Position numbers and translations under genes: made by a program. From the NCBI RefSeq assembly GCF_025822245.1, contig NZ_JACKTL010000043.1, positions 62,001-126,000 on the forward strand: DNA of 64,000 nucleotides. The letters run 5' to 3'. Below the pieces are notes generated by a model that saw nothing but the letters and a program-made list of their open reading frames with translations, did no database searches and was not told the DNA's origin. Positions 35,484-44,207 of the stretch are shown piece by piece. This DNA comes from Mycolicibacterium hodleri. GTDB lineage: Bacteria > Actinomycetota > Actinomycetes > Mycobacteriales > Mycobacteriaceae. How positions within the stretch are numbered: position 1 is the stretch's first letter; every line of letters begins with the position of its first letter.

Positions 35484-35978
35484 ATGAGTTTCCCCACCAC
35501 CACGATCTCCACCACGGTCGACGCGGCGTCGTCTCGGGCGCCCTTCGCGGGCCCGTTCCCGTCGTCACTGCCGCGCGGTCTCCGCGACGAGGCCCGCGCC
35601 CTGCCCTCGGAGGCGTTCCACGCCAAGTACGCGCCGTCGTCGGGTTCGGTCCGACTGCGCAACTGGGAGTGCCTGGACGCGGCCAAGCCCGGCCCGCAGG
35701 CCCGCCGGTATCAAGCCACCATCGCCGTGGGCGACCGCATCGGCACGTGCGTCACAGCGGCCAGCGGTCCACTCGCCGCGCTCACCGCCATGCTCCACGA
35801 TCGCGGCGTCGCCGTGGAGATGCTGCAGTTCCACCAGGTTCGGGCCGGCGACGAGACGGCCACGTTCATCCGTGCGACCGACGGGCGACGCCAGGAGTGG
35901 GCGATGGGCTGGGACCGCGACGCCACGGAGTCCGCCCTGCGGGCCGTCCTGGCCTGCGCCAACCGGCTGTGCGAATGA
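35484..35978 (+). CDS. Stand-alone LeuA regulatory (dimer) domain-like protein
   Basis: 164 residues. The C-terminal ~90 residues, starting YQATIAVGDRIGTCVTAASG and running through GPLAALTAMLHDRGVAVEML, resemble the leucine-binding LeuA_dimer domain of 2-isopropylmalate synthase. The catalytic TIM barrel is missing. An N-terminal stretch (FHAKYAPSSGSVRLRNWECL) is shared, as I recall, with similar short actinobacterial proteins that databases sometimes label homocitrate synthase. It cannot catalyse that reaction. It may bind leucine or associate with LeuA. The ATG at 35484 follows AGAGAG. A hairpin leader lies upstream. Confidence 0.7.
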   Translation: MSFPTTTISTTVDAASSRAPFAGPFPSSLPRGLRDEARALPSEAFHAKYAPSSGSVRLRNWECLDAAKPGPQARRYQATIAVGDRIGTCVTAASGPLAALTAMLHDRGVAVEMLQFHQVRAGDETATFIRATDGRRQEWAMGWDRDATESALRAVLACANRLCE

Positions 35979-35995
35979 CGGCCATCCACGGTTGA

Positions 35996-36023
35996 CCAAT
36001 CTATCTACTAGTAGGTAGATTGG
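35996..36023. promoter_or_regulatory. 28-bp palindromic operator of the TetR gene
   Basis: A 28-bp inverted repeat, 13 of 14 pairs matching, starts CCAATCTATC and ends TAGATTGG around the core CTACTAGTAG. It ends 5 bp before the ATG of the downstream TetR gene. It almost certainly covers the promoter or 5' end and serves autorepression. Confidence 0.75.
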
Positions 36024-36028
36024 CGGAC

Positions 36029-36607
36029 ATGACGCCGACCACCGAGGACGACATCCTTCGCAGTGCCAGGGCCCTCCTGGTCGGCGGTGGGTACAACGGC
36101 TTCAGCTACGCCGACGTCGCCGCCTCCGTCGGCATCCGAAAAGCCAGCATCCACTACTACTTTCCGACCAAGGTCGACCTGGTCACCAGGTTGGTCGCGC
36201 GCTACCGAGAGGAAGCCGCCGCCGGTTTCGCCGAGTTGACGCGACAACACCCCGACCCGCTCGACCAGTTGAAGGCCTACATCGGGTTCTGGTCGGCCTG
36301 CATCGCCGACGGCACCAACACCTTCTGCCTCTGTGCGCTGCTCGCCACCCAGCTGCCGGTCCTGCCCGACGCGGTCGTCGCCGAGGTGCGGACGTACTTC
36401 GAGATGCTGTCGACGTGGCTTGCAGAGGTTCTCGACAACGGTTGCGCACGAGGCGAATTCACTCTTGGAGACACCGCGGAGGCGGAGGCCGAGAAGTTCA
36501 TGGCGGCCGTCCACGGTGCCATGCTCTCCGCCCGCGCGTACGGGGACCCGAAGGTCTTCGACCTGGTCACAGAGCCTCTGCTGGCCGGGCTGACGGCGCG
36601 CCGCTGA
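36029..36607 (+). CDS. TetR/AcrR-family regulator
   Basis: 192 residues. HTH: DDILRSARALLVGGGYNGFS, then VGIRKASIHYYFPTKVDLVTRLV. The C-terminal half includes NTFCLCALLATQLPVLPDAV, a cysteine-containing segment typical of the TetR group with core site TACTAGTA. The ATG at 36029 is preferred over a TTG at 36020 that lies within the operator. The small membrane protein gene follows 75 bp downstream and is the likely target. Confidence 0.88.
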   Translation: MTPTTEDDILRSARALLVGGGYNGFSYADVAASVGIRKASIHYYFPTKVDLVTRLVARYREEAAAGFAELTRQHPDPLDQLKAYIGFWSACIADGTNTFCLCALLATQLPVLPDAVVAEVRTYFEMLSTWLAEVLDNGCARGEFTLGDTAEAEAEKFMAAVHGAMLSARAYGDPKVFDLVTEPLLAGLTARR

Positions 36608-36682
36608 GCTAGCCCCGCATCACCGAACCCACCGCCCTCGTCGCCGACGCGGGGCGTGATCCCGCATGGAAGGAAGATGGCG

Positions 36683-37255
36683 ATGGCCGAACGAGTGCTC
36701 GAGGACCACCGAACCGACGGACGGCGCTGGCTCACCACGTATTACTTTGCGCGAGCGGCGTTTTCCGTCGTCTGGGTAGCCGCCGCCTTCACCGTGGGCA
36801 CCGACCTGCCGGCTCTCGCCGGCGTTCTCCTGGTCGTCTACCCCGCCTGGGACGCCGCCGCGAACGTCGAGGACGCGCGACGCAACGGGGGATTGCGGCG
36901 CAACCCGACCCAAGCCCTCAACGCGATCGTCAGCGCTGCGACCACCGCCGCGGTGGCAGTCGCGCTGGGGATGAGCATGTTCGCGGTCCTCGGCGTGTTC
37001 GGCGTGTGGGCGACGCTCTCGGGCCTGTTCCAGCTCGGCACGGGCCTGCGTCGCTGGAAAACCGTTGGCGCCCAATGGGCGATGGTGCTCAGCGGCGCTC
37101 AGTCCGCCGTCGTCGGCGGCACCTTCCTGGTCAAGGCCAACGGGTCCGTCGTCCCAGGCATCACCGACGTCGCGCCCTACGCGGGCTTCGGCGCGTTCTA
37201 CTTCCTGGTGTCGGCGGTGTGGCTGGTCGTGTCCGACCGCCGTCGTCGCGGCTAG
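36683..37255 (+). CDS. Small integral membrane protein, function unknown
   Basis: 190 residues with about six hydrophobic segments (e.g. AAFSVVWVAAAFTVG, TAAVAVALGMSMFAVLGVFG, AQWAMVLSGAQSAVVGGTFLV), a layout like DUF308/HdeD-type membrane proteins. No catalytic motif is visible. The ATG at 36683 has AAGGAAG 5-7 nt upstream; an ATG two codons earlier overlaps that site. It follows an autoregulated TetR gene, suggesting an inducible membrane stress protein. Its stop overlaps that of the convergent cyp136 by 4 bp. Confidence 0.75.
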   Translation: MAERVLEDHRTDGRRWLTTYYFARAAFSVVWVAAAFTVGTDLPALAGVLLVVYPAWDAAANVEDARRNGGLRRNPTQALNAIVSAATTAAVAVALGMSMFAVLGVFGVWATLSGLFQLGTGLRRWKTVGAQWAMVLSGAQSAVVGGTFLVKANGSVVPGITDVAPYAGFGAFYFLVSAVWLVVSDRRRRG

Positions 37256-38733
37256 CGCAGCGGACGCAGGATGATCGGCATGCCGTCCATCGGCACGGGC
37301 ATGCCCCCGTAGTCCCACCTCTGCTCGCGACCGGGGTGTGCCAGCTCCAGCCGGTACTTGCGCAGAAGCCGGTGCATGATGACCTTCACCTCGAGTTGGC
37401 CGAACATCATGCCGATGCACTTGTGCGACCCGCCGCCGAAGGGCGTGAACGCGAAGCGGTGCTTCTTGTGTTCGCTGCGCGGCTCGGCGAACCGGTCGGG
37501 GTCGAACGTCATCGGGTCGGTCCAAAACTCCGGCAACCGGTGGTTGAGCCCCGGGTAGGCAATTACGTTGGTGCCCTTGGGGATGTGGTAGCCGAGCAGC
37601 TCGGTGTCGCGGACCGCCCGTCGCATGGCCCACTGCACCGGCGTCACCAACCGCATCGACTCGTTCATGACGAGGTCGAGTGACTCCAGCTTCTCCAGCG
37701 ACTCGATGTCGACCGGTCCGTCGCCGAGGCGGTCGGACTCGTCGCGACAGCGGTCCTGCCACTCGGGGTTCGCGGCCAGGTGGTAGGCCATGGTGGTGGC
37801 CGTCGACGTCGAGGTGTCGTGCGCGGCCATCATCGTGAAGATCATGTGGTTGACGATGTCCTCGTCAGAGAACTTGTTGCCGTCCTCGTCCTCAGTCTGA
37901 GACAGAACGGTCAGCAGGTCCGAACCCTCCGCGCCGCGACGTTCCTTCACACGCTCCGCGAAGTAGTTCTCCAGCAGCTTGCGCGCCTGCAGGCCGCGCC
38001 ACCAGGTGAAGGGCGGGACGCCGGTGCGGATGATCGCGTTGCCGGCGCGGACGGTCGTGGTGAAGGCATTGTTGACCTTGGTGACCAGCTCGTGGTCGCT
38101 GCCCGGCTCGTGGCCCATGAACACCATCGAGGCGATGTCGAGGGTCATCTGCTTCATGGCGGGGTAGAGCAGGAACCGGGGGTCGTTGGGGACCCAGTCG
38201 TTGGCGACCACCTGGGACACCACCTTGTCGACCTGCTCGGTGTAGCCGACGAGGCGGGTGCGCACGAAGGCCTCCTGCATGATCCGCCGGTGGAACATGT
38301 GCTCTTCGAAGTCGAGGAGCATCAGGCCGCGGTGGAAGAACGGCCCGATGACCGGGATCCAGCCCTCCTGGGAGAAGTCCTTGTTGCGGTTGCCGTAGAT
38401 CGCCTGCGCGGCGTCGGGTCCCAACGCCGTCACCGCCGCCAACACCGGGGAATCGGCGTAGTAGATCGGGCCCTTGGTCTTGTAGATGTGCATCAGGTAC
38501 TCGGGTCCGCCGCGGAACATCTCGACCATGTGGCCGACGACGGGCAGGCCCGCGTCGCCCATCACCGGCTTGAGGCCGCTGCCCGCGGGCGGCTCTGCCA
38601 GGGGCTTTTGCGGAAAGTCGGTGCGGAGCAGCTTGCGTTCGAGGGCGCCCATCCCGGGGAAGTTGTTGATCGACGGCGTGAAGCGGCGCTTCGCTTGGTC
38701 TCGCAAGTACTCCGGGGTGCTGATGGTCGCCAT
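37252..38733 (-). CDS. cyp136: Cytochrome P450, CYP136 family
   Basis: 493 residues. The heme-binding loop is FGGGSHKCIGMMFGQLE. The I-helix oxygen-activation region is MMAAHDTSTSTATTMAYHLA, and the ExxR motif is in MNESMRLVTP. Long stretches match M. tuberculosis CYP136 (Rv3059, 492 residues) as I remember it, including the start MATI..PEYLxDQAKRRFTPS. The ATG at 38733 has AGGAG 7 nt upstream. It is divergent from a TetR gene (Rv3058c-like), with an 18-bp operator between them. The natural substrate is unknown. Confidence 0.92.
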   Translation of the reverse strand: MATISTPEYLRDQAKRRFTPSINNFPGMGALERKLLRTDFPQKPLAEPPAGSGLKPVMGDAGLPVVGHMVEMFRGGPEYLMHIYKTKGPIYYADSPVLAAVTALGPDAAQAIYGNRNKDFSQEGWIPVIGPFFHRGLMLLDFEEHMFHRRIMQEAFVRTRLVGYTEQVDKVVSQVVANDWVPNDPRFLLYPAMKQMTLDIASMVFMGHEPGSDHELVTKVNNAFTTTVRAGNAIIRTGVPPFTWWRGLQARKLLENYFAERVKERRGAEGSDLLTVLSQTEDEDGNKFSDEDIVNHMIFTMMAAHDTSTSTATTMAYHLAANPEWQDRCRDESDRLGDGPVDIESLEKLESLDLVMNESMRLVTPVQWAMRRAVRDTELLGYHIPKGTNVIAYPGLNHRLPEFWTDPMTFDPDRFAEPRSEHKKHRFAFTPFGGGSHKCIGMMFGQLEVKVIMHRLLRKYRLELAHPGREQRWDYGGMPVPMDGMPIILRPLR

Positions 38734-38800
38734 TGGCATGCTCCTGGGCTGAAGGACGTCTGTGGTCGATGTCACTGACCTAACCCATCCTGTCGCTGAC

Positions 38801-38818
38801 ACTTGACGCATGTCAAGT
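38801..38818. promoter_or_regulatory. Operator ACTTGAC-N4-GTCAAGT between cyp136 and TetR
   Basis: Perfect 7-bp inverted arms around GCAT, 68 bp before the cyp136 start and 39 bp before the TetR start. One arm contains TTGAC, so a -35 element may be embedded. It is probably bound by the adjacent TetR protein. Confidence 0.65.
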
Positions 38819-38856
38819 TTTGATCTGGCGTGGCGTCGGTGCAAAGGTTGTACGCG

Positions 38857-39501
38857 ATGACCGCCGAATCCGCTCCCAGTGGGGCCCGCCAGAGCCGCGG
38901 TGACCGGCAACGCGAGGCCATCTTGAACGCCGTCCACGACCTGCTCCGGGAGAAGCCGTTCTCGGAACTGTCGGTGAGCACCATCAGCGACCGCGCCGGC
39001 GTGGCGCGGTCGGGCTTCTACTTCTACTTCGACTCCAAGTACTCGGTGCTCGCGCAGATGCTCGCCGAGGCGATGCAGGAGCTCGAGGAGTTGACCCACT
39101 ACTTCGCCCCGCGCGGCGCCGACGAATCCACCGCCGCGTTCGCCAAGCGGATGGTCGGCAGTGCGGCCCTGGTCTACTCGCACAACGACCCGGTGATGTC
39201 GGCGTGCAACGCCGCCCGCAGCACCGACGCCGAGATCCGGGAGATCCTCGACCAGCAGATGGCATCGGTCGTCGACCAGATCGTGAAGATCGTCGAAGAC
39301 GAGACGACGGCAGGTACGGCCCACCCGATCTCCGACGACGTGCCGACACTGGTGCGCACGCTGGCCGCCACGACGGGCGCCACCCTCTCCGGCGACTCGT
39401 CCTTCGTGGGTGCCGGCCGCGACACCTCGCGCGCGGTCGCGGTGCTCGAGCGACTGTGGCTGTACTCGCTGTGGGGCGGCGGGAGCCTGGCCGGCGACTG
39501 A
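38857..39501 (+). CDS. TetR-family regulator, Rv3058c-like
   Basis: 214 residues from the ATG at 38857 (AAAGG upstream). HTH: REAILNAVHDLLREKPFSELSV, then AGVARSGFYFYFDSKYSVLAQM. The FYFYFDSK recognition helix and the C-terminal domain resemble the EthR group of mycobacterial TetR proteins. It is divergent from cyp136 and 24 bp upstream of an SDR gene on the same strand. Together they form the Rv3059-Rv3058c-Rv3057c arrangement of M. tuberculosis, inverted. It likely represses both units. Confidence 0.88.
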   Translation: MTAESAPSGARQSRGDRQREAILNAVHDLLREKPFSELSVSTISDRAGVARSGFYFYFDSKYSVLAQMLAEAMQELEELTHYFAPRGADESTAAFAKRMVGSAALVYSHNDPVMSACNAARSTDAEIREILDQQMASVVDQIVKIVEDETTAGTAHPISDDVPTLVRTLAATTGATLSGDSSFVGAGRDTSRAVAVLERLWLYSLWGGGSLAGD

Positions 39502-39525
39502 CGCGCGGTCGGTAGGGTCACGACC

Positions 39526-40392
39526 ATGGTGCAGAGCTACGCGGGCAAACGATGTGTGCTCACCGGTGCCGCCAGCGGAATCGGACGCGCGACGGCGCTG
39601 AAGCTGGCCGACGAGGGCGCCGAGCTCTTCCTGACCGACCGCAACGCCGAGGGCCTCGCCGAGACGGTTGCCGACGCGCGTGCCCGCGGCGCCACCGTGA
39701 CGGTTCACCGCGTGCTCGACGTGTCCGACCACGACGAGGTGGCCGCCTTCGCCGCCGAGGTCCACGAGGCCATCGGCGGCCCGACCCCCGCGGTGGACGT
39801 GGTGATGAACATCGCCGGGATCTCCGCGTGGGGCACCGTGAGTCACCTGACCCACCGGCACTGGGAGTCGATGATCTCGGTCAACCTGATGGGGCCCATC
39901 CACGTCATCGAAAACTTCGTTCCGGCAATGGTTCTCGCCCGCCGGGGCGGTCACCTCGTCAACGTGTCCTCGGCCGCCGGACTGGTGGCCCTACCCTGGC
40001 ACGCGGCCTACAGCGCCAGCAAGTACGGCCTGCGCGGCCTGTCGGAGGTGCTGCGGTTCGACCTCGCCCGACACCGCATCGGGGTGTCGGTCGTGGTACC
40101 CGGGGCGGTCAAGACGCCCTTGGTGCAGAGCGTCGACATCGTGGGCGTCGACCGCGATCATCCGCAGGTGCAGAAGTGGGTGGAGCGGTTCAGCGGCCAC
40201 GCCGTGTCGCCGGAGGTGGTCGCAGACAAGATCCTTCGCGGTGTCGCCCGCAACCGGTATCTCATCTACACCTCGGCCGACATCCGCGCGTTCTATGCGT
40301 TCAAGCGCGTGGCGTGGTGGCCGTACAGCGTCGCGATGCGGCGTGTGAACGTGATCTTCACCCGCGCGCTGCGACCGTCTAAGACCGGTTGA
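39526..40392 (+). CDS. Short-chain dehydrogenase/reductase, Rv3057c-like
   Basis: 288 residues. Cofactor loop TGAASGIG, NIAG, catalytic Ser in NVSSAAGLV, and YSASKYGLRGL with Tyr and Lys. The extra ~40 C-terminal residues, ending in basic segments, are typical of this mycobacterial SDR group. Redox substrate unknown; genomic linkage suggests it processes a CYP136 product. The ATG at 39526 follows the TetR gene by 24 bp. The end overlaps the convergent alkaline phosphatase by 14 bp. Confidence 0.9.
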   Translation: MVQSYAGKRCVLTGAASGIGRATALKLADEGAELFLTDRNAEGLAETVADARARGATVTVHRVLDVSDHDEVAAFAAEVHEAIGGPTPAVDVVMNIAGISAWGTVSHLTHRHWESMISVNLMGPIHVIENFVPAMVLARRGGHLVNVSSAAGLVALPWHAAYSASKYGLRGLSEVLRFDLARHRIGVSVVVPGAVKTPLVQSVDIVGVDRDHPQVQKWVERFSGHAVSPEVVADKILRGVARNRYLIYTSADIRAFYAFKRVAWWPYSVAMRRVNVIFTRALRPSKTG

Positions 40393-41899
40393 GGCCGAGC
40401 GCGTCGGTCATCGTGAAGAAGAGGTCGGTCTGATCGGTCAGGGCCACGACGTTGGCCGCGCGGGGGCCGAAGGCGGCCAGCCGCAACTGGGTCCCGGTGT
40501 GACCCTGGTCCTCGATGCCCACATCGGCTGACGTGCCGTAGCTGACCAGCATCTCGGCGTCGTCGGCGGTGGTCAGCAGGCGGGTGAGGCCGGGATACAT
40601 GATGTCGCGGACCCGTTCGATCGGCTGCTTGGTGTCCTCGGCGATGCCCTGAAGGTCTTCCTCGGTGTAGGGCTCGGCGATCTGACTGGTGTGGGCGTGG
40701 TCGGCGGTCGCGATCACCAGCGTGTTGCCGTCCTTCTTGGCGAACTCCAGCGCCGCCTGCACGGCTTCGTCGAAGGCCACCGTCTCGCCGATCTGGCCAC
40801 ACGGATCCGCGGCGTGGTCGCGCTTGTCGATCGACGCGCTCTCGACCTGGAGGAAGAAGCCCTTGTCCTTGCCCTTGTCGCTACCGGAGAGCAGGTCGAC
40901 CGACTTCTTCGTCATGGCCGCCAACGTGGGGACCTCGGCGCCGCGCTGGGGGTTGTCGGCGCATCTTGCCGCGGGCTGCAGGTAGCCCTGCCGGACGGCG
41001 GCGGGACCGGTCCAGCTGACCGGCATGTTGCCGTCGGCGAACAGGCCCAACAGCGGAGCGTCTTTGTCGGCCTTGGTGATCGAGTTCAATTCGTCCGCGG
41101 TGCGGACCATCTGGAAGCCGCGCTCCTTGGCCTGCACCTCGAGGGTCTTGCCCTTGAAGTCGCCGCCGTTTGCGGTCTCGGCGAAGGTCTCGGCGCCGCC
41201 GCCCATCGTGATGTCTGGTCGCGTCGCCAGCATCTGCTCGGTCACCGAGCCGCGCCCGCCCCGTTCCAGGGCTTCGGAGGCGCAGTCCTCGGCGGTCTCC
41301 TTCGGGCCGTAGCAGTCTCGTTCGGTGATGTGCGAGAAGAGCGCCGCTGGTGTGGCGTCCTGTATCTCGGAGGTGGTGATGTCGCCGGTCGCCCGGCCCT
41401 GGGCGATCGCGAGTTCGAGGATCGTCTTCTGCGCGACGCCCTTGACGTCGATGCCCAGTGCGCCGTTGTACGTCTTGGTCCCGGTGGACCAGCCCGTCGC
41501 GCTGGCCGCGGAGTCGGTGACGTAGTTGGGCTTGCCGTTCTTCTGAAGCGCATAGGTGGTGTACTGACCCGTCAGCGGGAGGGCGTCGAGGCCGGCGAAG
41601 AAGCCACCCGCCCCCTTCTCGTAGTTGCGGGCCAGGGTGATCTCCGAGTCGCCCATGCCGTCGCCGATCAACAGGATCACGTTCTTGGCCCCCGAGGCGT
41701 TCACCGCGTTGCGGATGGCCTCGCTCTGGTCGCCGTCGACGCGGCGGGCGCCTCCATTGGTCGCGAGATCTCCGGTGGCGGCGCGCGTCACCCCGTCGCC
41801 GTTGGACGCCTTCTCGGAGTCGCTGCTGCAGGCTGCCAGCGGCAGCATCGCCACCGCACCGACCACCAGTGCCAGCTTGAGGCCAACTCTCATCGCCAC
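40379..41899 (-). CDS. PhoA-type alkaline phosphatase lipoprotein
   Basis: 506 residues. The lipoprotein signal ends in lipobox LAAC at ~residue 24, so it is anchored outside the membrane. Metal and catalytic motifs are LLIGDGMGDSE, the phosphoserine site VTDSAASATGWSTG, QVESASIDKRDHA, IATADHAHTSQ and GHTGTQLRL. It releases phosphate from extracellular esters. The GTG start has GAGGAG 6 nt upstream; an ATG two codons later is possible. I see no clear Pho box in the 90-bp gap to the ATPase gene upstream. Confidence 0.9.
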   Translation of the reverse strand: MAMRVGLKLALVVGAVAMLPLAACSSDSEKASNGDGVTRAATGDLATNGGARRVDGDQSEAIRNAVNASGAKNVILLIGDGMGDSEITLARNYEKGAGGFFAGLDALPLTGQYTTYALQKNGKPNYVTDSAASATGWSTGTKTYNGALGIDVKGVAQKTILELAIAQGRATGDITTSEIQDATPAALFSHITERDCYGPKETAEDCASEALERGGRGSVTEQMLATRPDITMGGGAETFAETANGGDFKGKTLEVQAKERGFQMVRTADELNSITKADKDAPLLGLFADGNMPVSWTGPAAVRQGYLQPAARCADNPQRGAEVPTLAAMTKKSVDLLSGSDKGKDKGFFLQVESASIDKRDHAADPCGQIGETVAFDEAVQAALEFAKKDGNTLVIATADHAHTSQIAEPYTEEDLQGIAEDTKQPIERVRDIMYPGLTRLLTTADDAEMLVSYGTSADVGIEDQGHTGTQLRLAAFGPRAANVVALTDQTDLFFTMTDALGLNRS

Positions 41900-41989
41900 C
41901 CGTATCTCCTCGTTCGCCGTGCGTTGCCTGGCAGATTGAACGGGACCCGGGTTAACGGACGCTTATGTCGTTGCGAACGGCGAGCGCCG

Positions 41990-43138
41990 TCAGCGCTTTC
42001 CCCAGTCCCACGGCGGCGTGGTGAGCATGGTCTGGTCGACGACCAGCGTCTCGCCCCACTGCTTGTAGAGCTCGATCTCGCTGGAACCCTCGACGTCGAG
42101 ATGCCCGCGCATGGCCTGGGAATGCGTGACGACCACGACCTGCGTCGCCCTGGCCGCGGCGCGTATCATCGAGGCCAGCGGCGCCACCAAATCGGGGTGC
42201 AGCGAGGTCTCCGGCTCGTTGAGCACCATCAGTGACGGCGGCCGCGGACTGAGTAGCGCGGCTCCCCAGAGCAGGAAACGCAGTGTGCCATCGGATAATT
42301 CGGCAGCACGCAGCGGCCTCAGCATCCCGGGCTGACGTAGCTGTAACTCGAAGAGACCGTCGTGAACGGTGACGGACGGCTCGGCCCCGTCGAAGGCGTC
42401 GGCGACCGCCCTCGGCAGGTCGCCCGACCCCAATTCGAGGATGGTCTGGATGGCGGCGGCGAGGTCCCCGCCGTCGTCGGACAGCACCGGGGTCCTGGTA
42501 CCCACCTGGGGCCGGCGGGCGGGTGCGTCGGCGTCGGCGCGGAAGCCGTCGTAGAACCGCCAGTCGCGCAGCCGGTCGCGCACCGAGGCGAGCTCGGGCA
42601 GGGCGTATTCGGCCAGCACGCTGCGATGGGTGGGCAGTGCGCGGGTGAGCTCGGTGAAACCGCGGCCGGCGTCGTCGGCGACCTCGGCGTAGTCGGCACC
42701 GCGCCGGACGAGCGTCGCGCTCGGGCGAAGCCGCGGACCGGCGAACACCATCTCCCGCTTGATCTCGGGATCGCGCGCGAACAACGACTTGGGGCCGGCG
42801 TACTGGGGCAGGCCAAGGTCGATCAGATAGCCGAGATCGTCGGAGGCGAAGCCGAGTTCGAGGGCGACGGGTCGGGTCCGCGTCGTGCCCTGCACCTCCC
42901 CGCCGCGGCGCGCGCCGGTGGGGTTCTCCGGGCCCGCCCACAGCACGGACTGAAGCCCACCCTCCCGTGCCAGTGAGCCGATCACCTCGCCGCGACCGCA
43001 GTCGGCGAGCAGCTTCAGGGCGCGGTACACCGAGGACTTGCCCGTGCCGTTGGCGCCGGTGACCACCGTCAGGTCCGTCAGGGGGAGCACGACCTCGCGC
43101 ATCGATCGGTAACCACGAATGGCCACGGTGTGCAGCAT
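41990..43138 (-). CDS. RecF/SMC-like AAA ATPase, downstream of dinB2
   Basis: 382 residues. Walker A is VVTGANGTGKSS near the N-terminus (after IRGYRSMREVVLPL). An ABC-type signature AELSDGTLRFLLWGAALLS is followed by Walker B LMVLNEPETSLHP, with Asn where Asp is usual, then a switch His in VVVVTHSQAM. This is the layout of RecF/OLD-like ATPases without a visible TOPRIM nuclease domain. The ATG at 43138 lies 10 bp after the dinB2 stop, so the two are co-transcribed; a DNA-repair accessory role is inferred. Confidence 0.85.
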   Translation of the reverse strand: MLHTVAIRGYRSMREVVLPLTDLTVVTGANGTGKSSVYRALKLLADCGRGEVIGSLAREGGLQSVLWAGPENPTGARRGGEVQGTTRTRPVALELGFASDDLGYLIDLGLPQYAGPKSLFARDPEIKREMVFAGPRLRPSATLVRRGADYAEVADDAGRGFTELTRALPTHRSVLAEYALPELASVRDRLRDWRFYDGFRADADAPARRPQVGTRTPVLSDDGGDLAAAIQTILELGSGDLPRAVADAFDGAEPSVTVHDGLFELQLRQPGMLRPLRAAELSDGTLRFLLWGAALLSPRPPSLMVLNEPETSLHPDLVAPLASMIRAAARATQVVVVTHSQAMRGHLDVEGSSEIELYKQWGETLVVDQTMLTTPPWDWGKR

Positions 43139-43148
43139 GCTGACGAGG

Positions 43149-44201
43149 CTAGGTGGCGGTGGTGACAGCCGGGGCGTGCGGCATGGCCAGCTCGAGGCGC
43201 ACGCCGAGCAGCCGCACCGGCCGATCCAGCTCGAACCGATCGAACACCGCAAGCGCGGCGTCGCGGACGACGGACTCGTCGGTGCCGGGGACGGCGAGCT
43301 TGCGGATCTTGGTTCTCGTGAAGAACGTCGAGGTGCGGACGGTGACGGCAACCCGGGTCACCGTGCGGCCCTGCTCGACGACCTCGGCGAGTGTCTTGCG
43401 GGCCAGCTCGACGACGGCTGCGTCCATCTCGGCCCGATCGGTGAGGTCCGCGGCAAAGGTGACGACGTGGCTGCGCGACCTCGGCACCCACGGCTCGGTA
43501 CTGACGTCGGTGTCTCCGCCGCCCTTGGCCAGCAGCAGGATTCCCAATCCGGTGCTCGGACCGAACGTCGACGTCAGGACCTCGGCGTCGGCGGCGGCGA
43601 GGTCACCCACCGTGGTGATGCCAAGGGCAGCAAGGCGTTTGGTGGTCTTGGGACCGACTCCCCAAAGGTCGCCGACGCCGCGGTCGCCCATCACCGCCAT
43701 CCAGTTGTCGTCGTCGAGGCGGTAGACGCCGGCCGGCTTGCCGAAGCCGGTCGCCACCTTTGCGCGTTGCTTGTTGTCGCTGATCCCGACCGAGCACGAC
43801 AGACCCGTCTCGGCTTCGACGACGTGGCGAATGCGCATCGCCAGCTCGTGGGGGTCCGCGACGTCGGCCCCGAGGTACGCCTCGTCCCAGCCCCACACCT
43901 CGAGGGGATGGCCGAGGTCGCGGAGCAGGCCCATCACCTCGTCGGAGGCCGCGTCGTAGGCGGCCGGATCCGAGGGCAGGAACGTGGCCTCGGGACACTT
44001 GCGGGCGGCGATTCGCAGCGGCATGCCCGCGTGTACCCCGCGTTCGCGCGCTTCGTAGGACGCGCAGGTGACCACCTTGCGCGCCTCGGTGGGGTCGCCG
44101 TTGCCACCGACGATCACCGGCAGGCCGACGAGGTCGGGCCGCCGCCGCAGCTCGACCGACGCGAGGAACTGGTCGAGGTCGACGTGCAGCACCCAGGGCA
44201 T
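43149..44201 (-). CDS. dinB2: Y-family DNA polymerase IV, DinB2 type
   Basis: 350 residues. The active-site start is HVDLDQFLASVE, with catalytic carboxylates continuing in WGWDEAYLG. The HhH region is DLWGVGPKTTKRLAALGI and the little-finger domain starts RSRSHVVTF. It closely follows mycobacterial DinB2 (Rv3056) as I remember it. The steric-gate position after DQF is Leu13, where most Y-polymerases have Phe or Tyr. In M. smegmatis DinB2 this Leu allows ribonucleotide incorporation. The start lies 6 bp after the TetR stop and the ATPase follows after 10 bp. Confidence 0.92.
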   Translation of the reverse strand: MPWVLHVDLDQFLASVELRRRPDLVGLPVIVGGNGDPTEARKVVTCASYEARERGVHAGMPLRIAARKCPEATFLPSDPAAYDAASDEVMGLLRDLGHPLEVWGWDEAYLGADVADPHELAMRIRHVVEAETGLSCSVGISDNKQRAKVATGFGKPAGVYRLDDDNWMAVMGDRGVGDLWGVGPKTTKRLAALGITTVGDLAAADAEVLTSTFGPSTGLGILLLAKGGGDTDVSTEPWVPRSRSHVVTFAADLTDRAEMDAAVVELARKTLAEVVEQGRTVTRVAVTVRTSTFFTRTKIRKLAVPGTDESVVRDAALAVFDRFELDRPVRLLGVRLELAMPHAPAVTTAT

Positions 44202-44207
44202 CGACCG

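Noticed and set aside
35484..35978. Annotation as homocitrate or isopropylmalate synthase
   Set aside because: The catalytic TIM barrel and metal-binding HxH motif are absent; only the regulatory domain is present.
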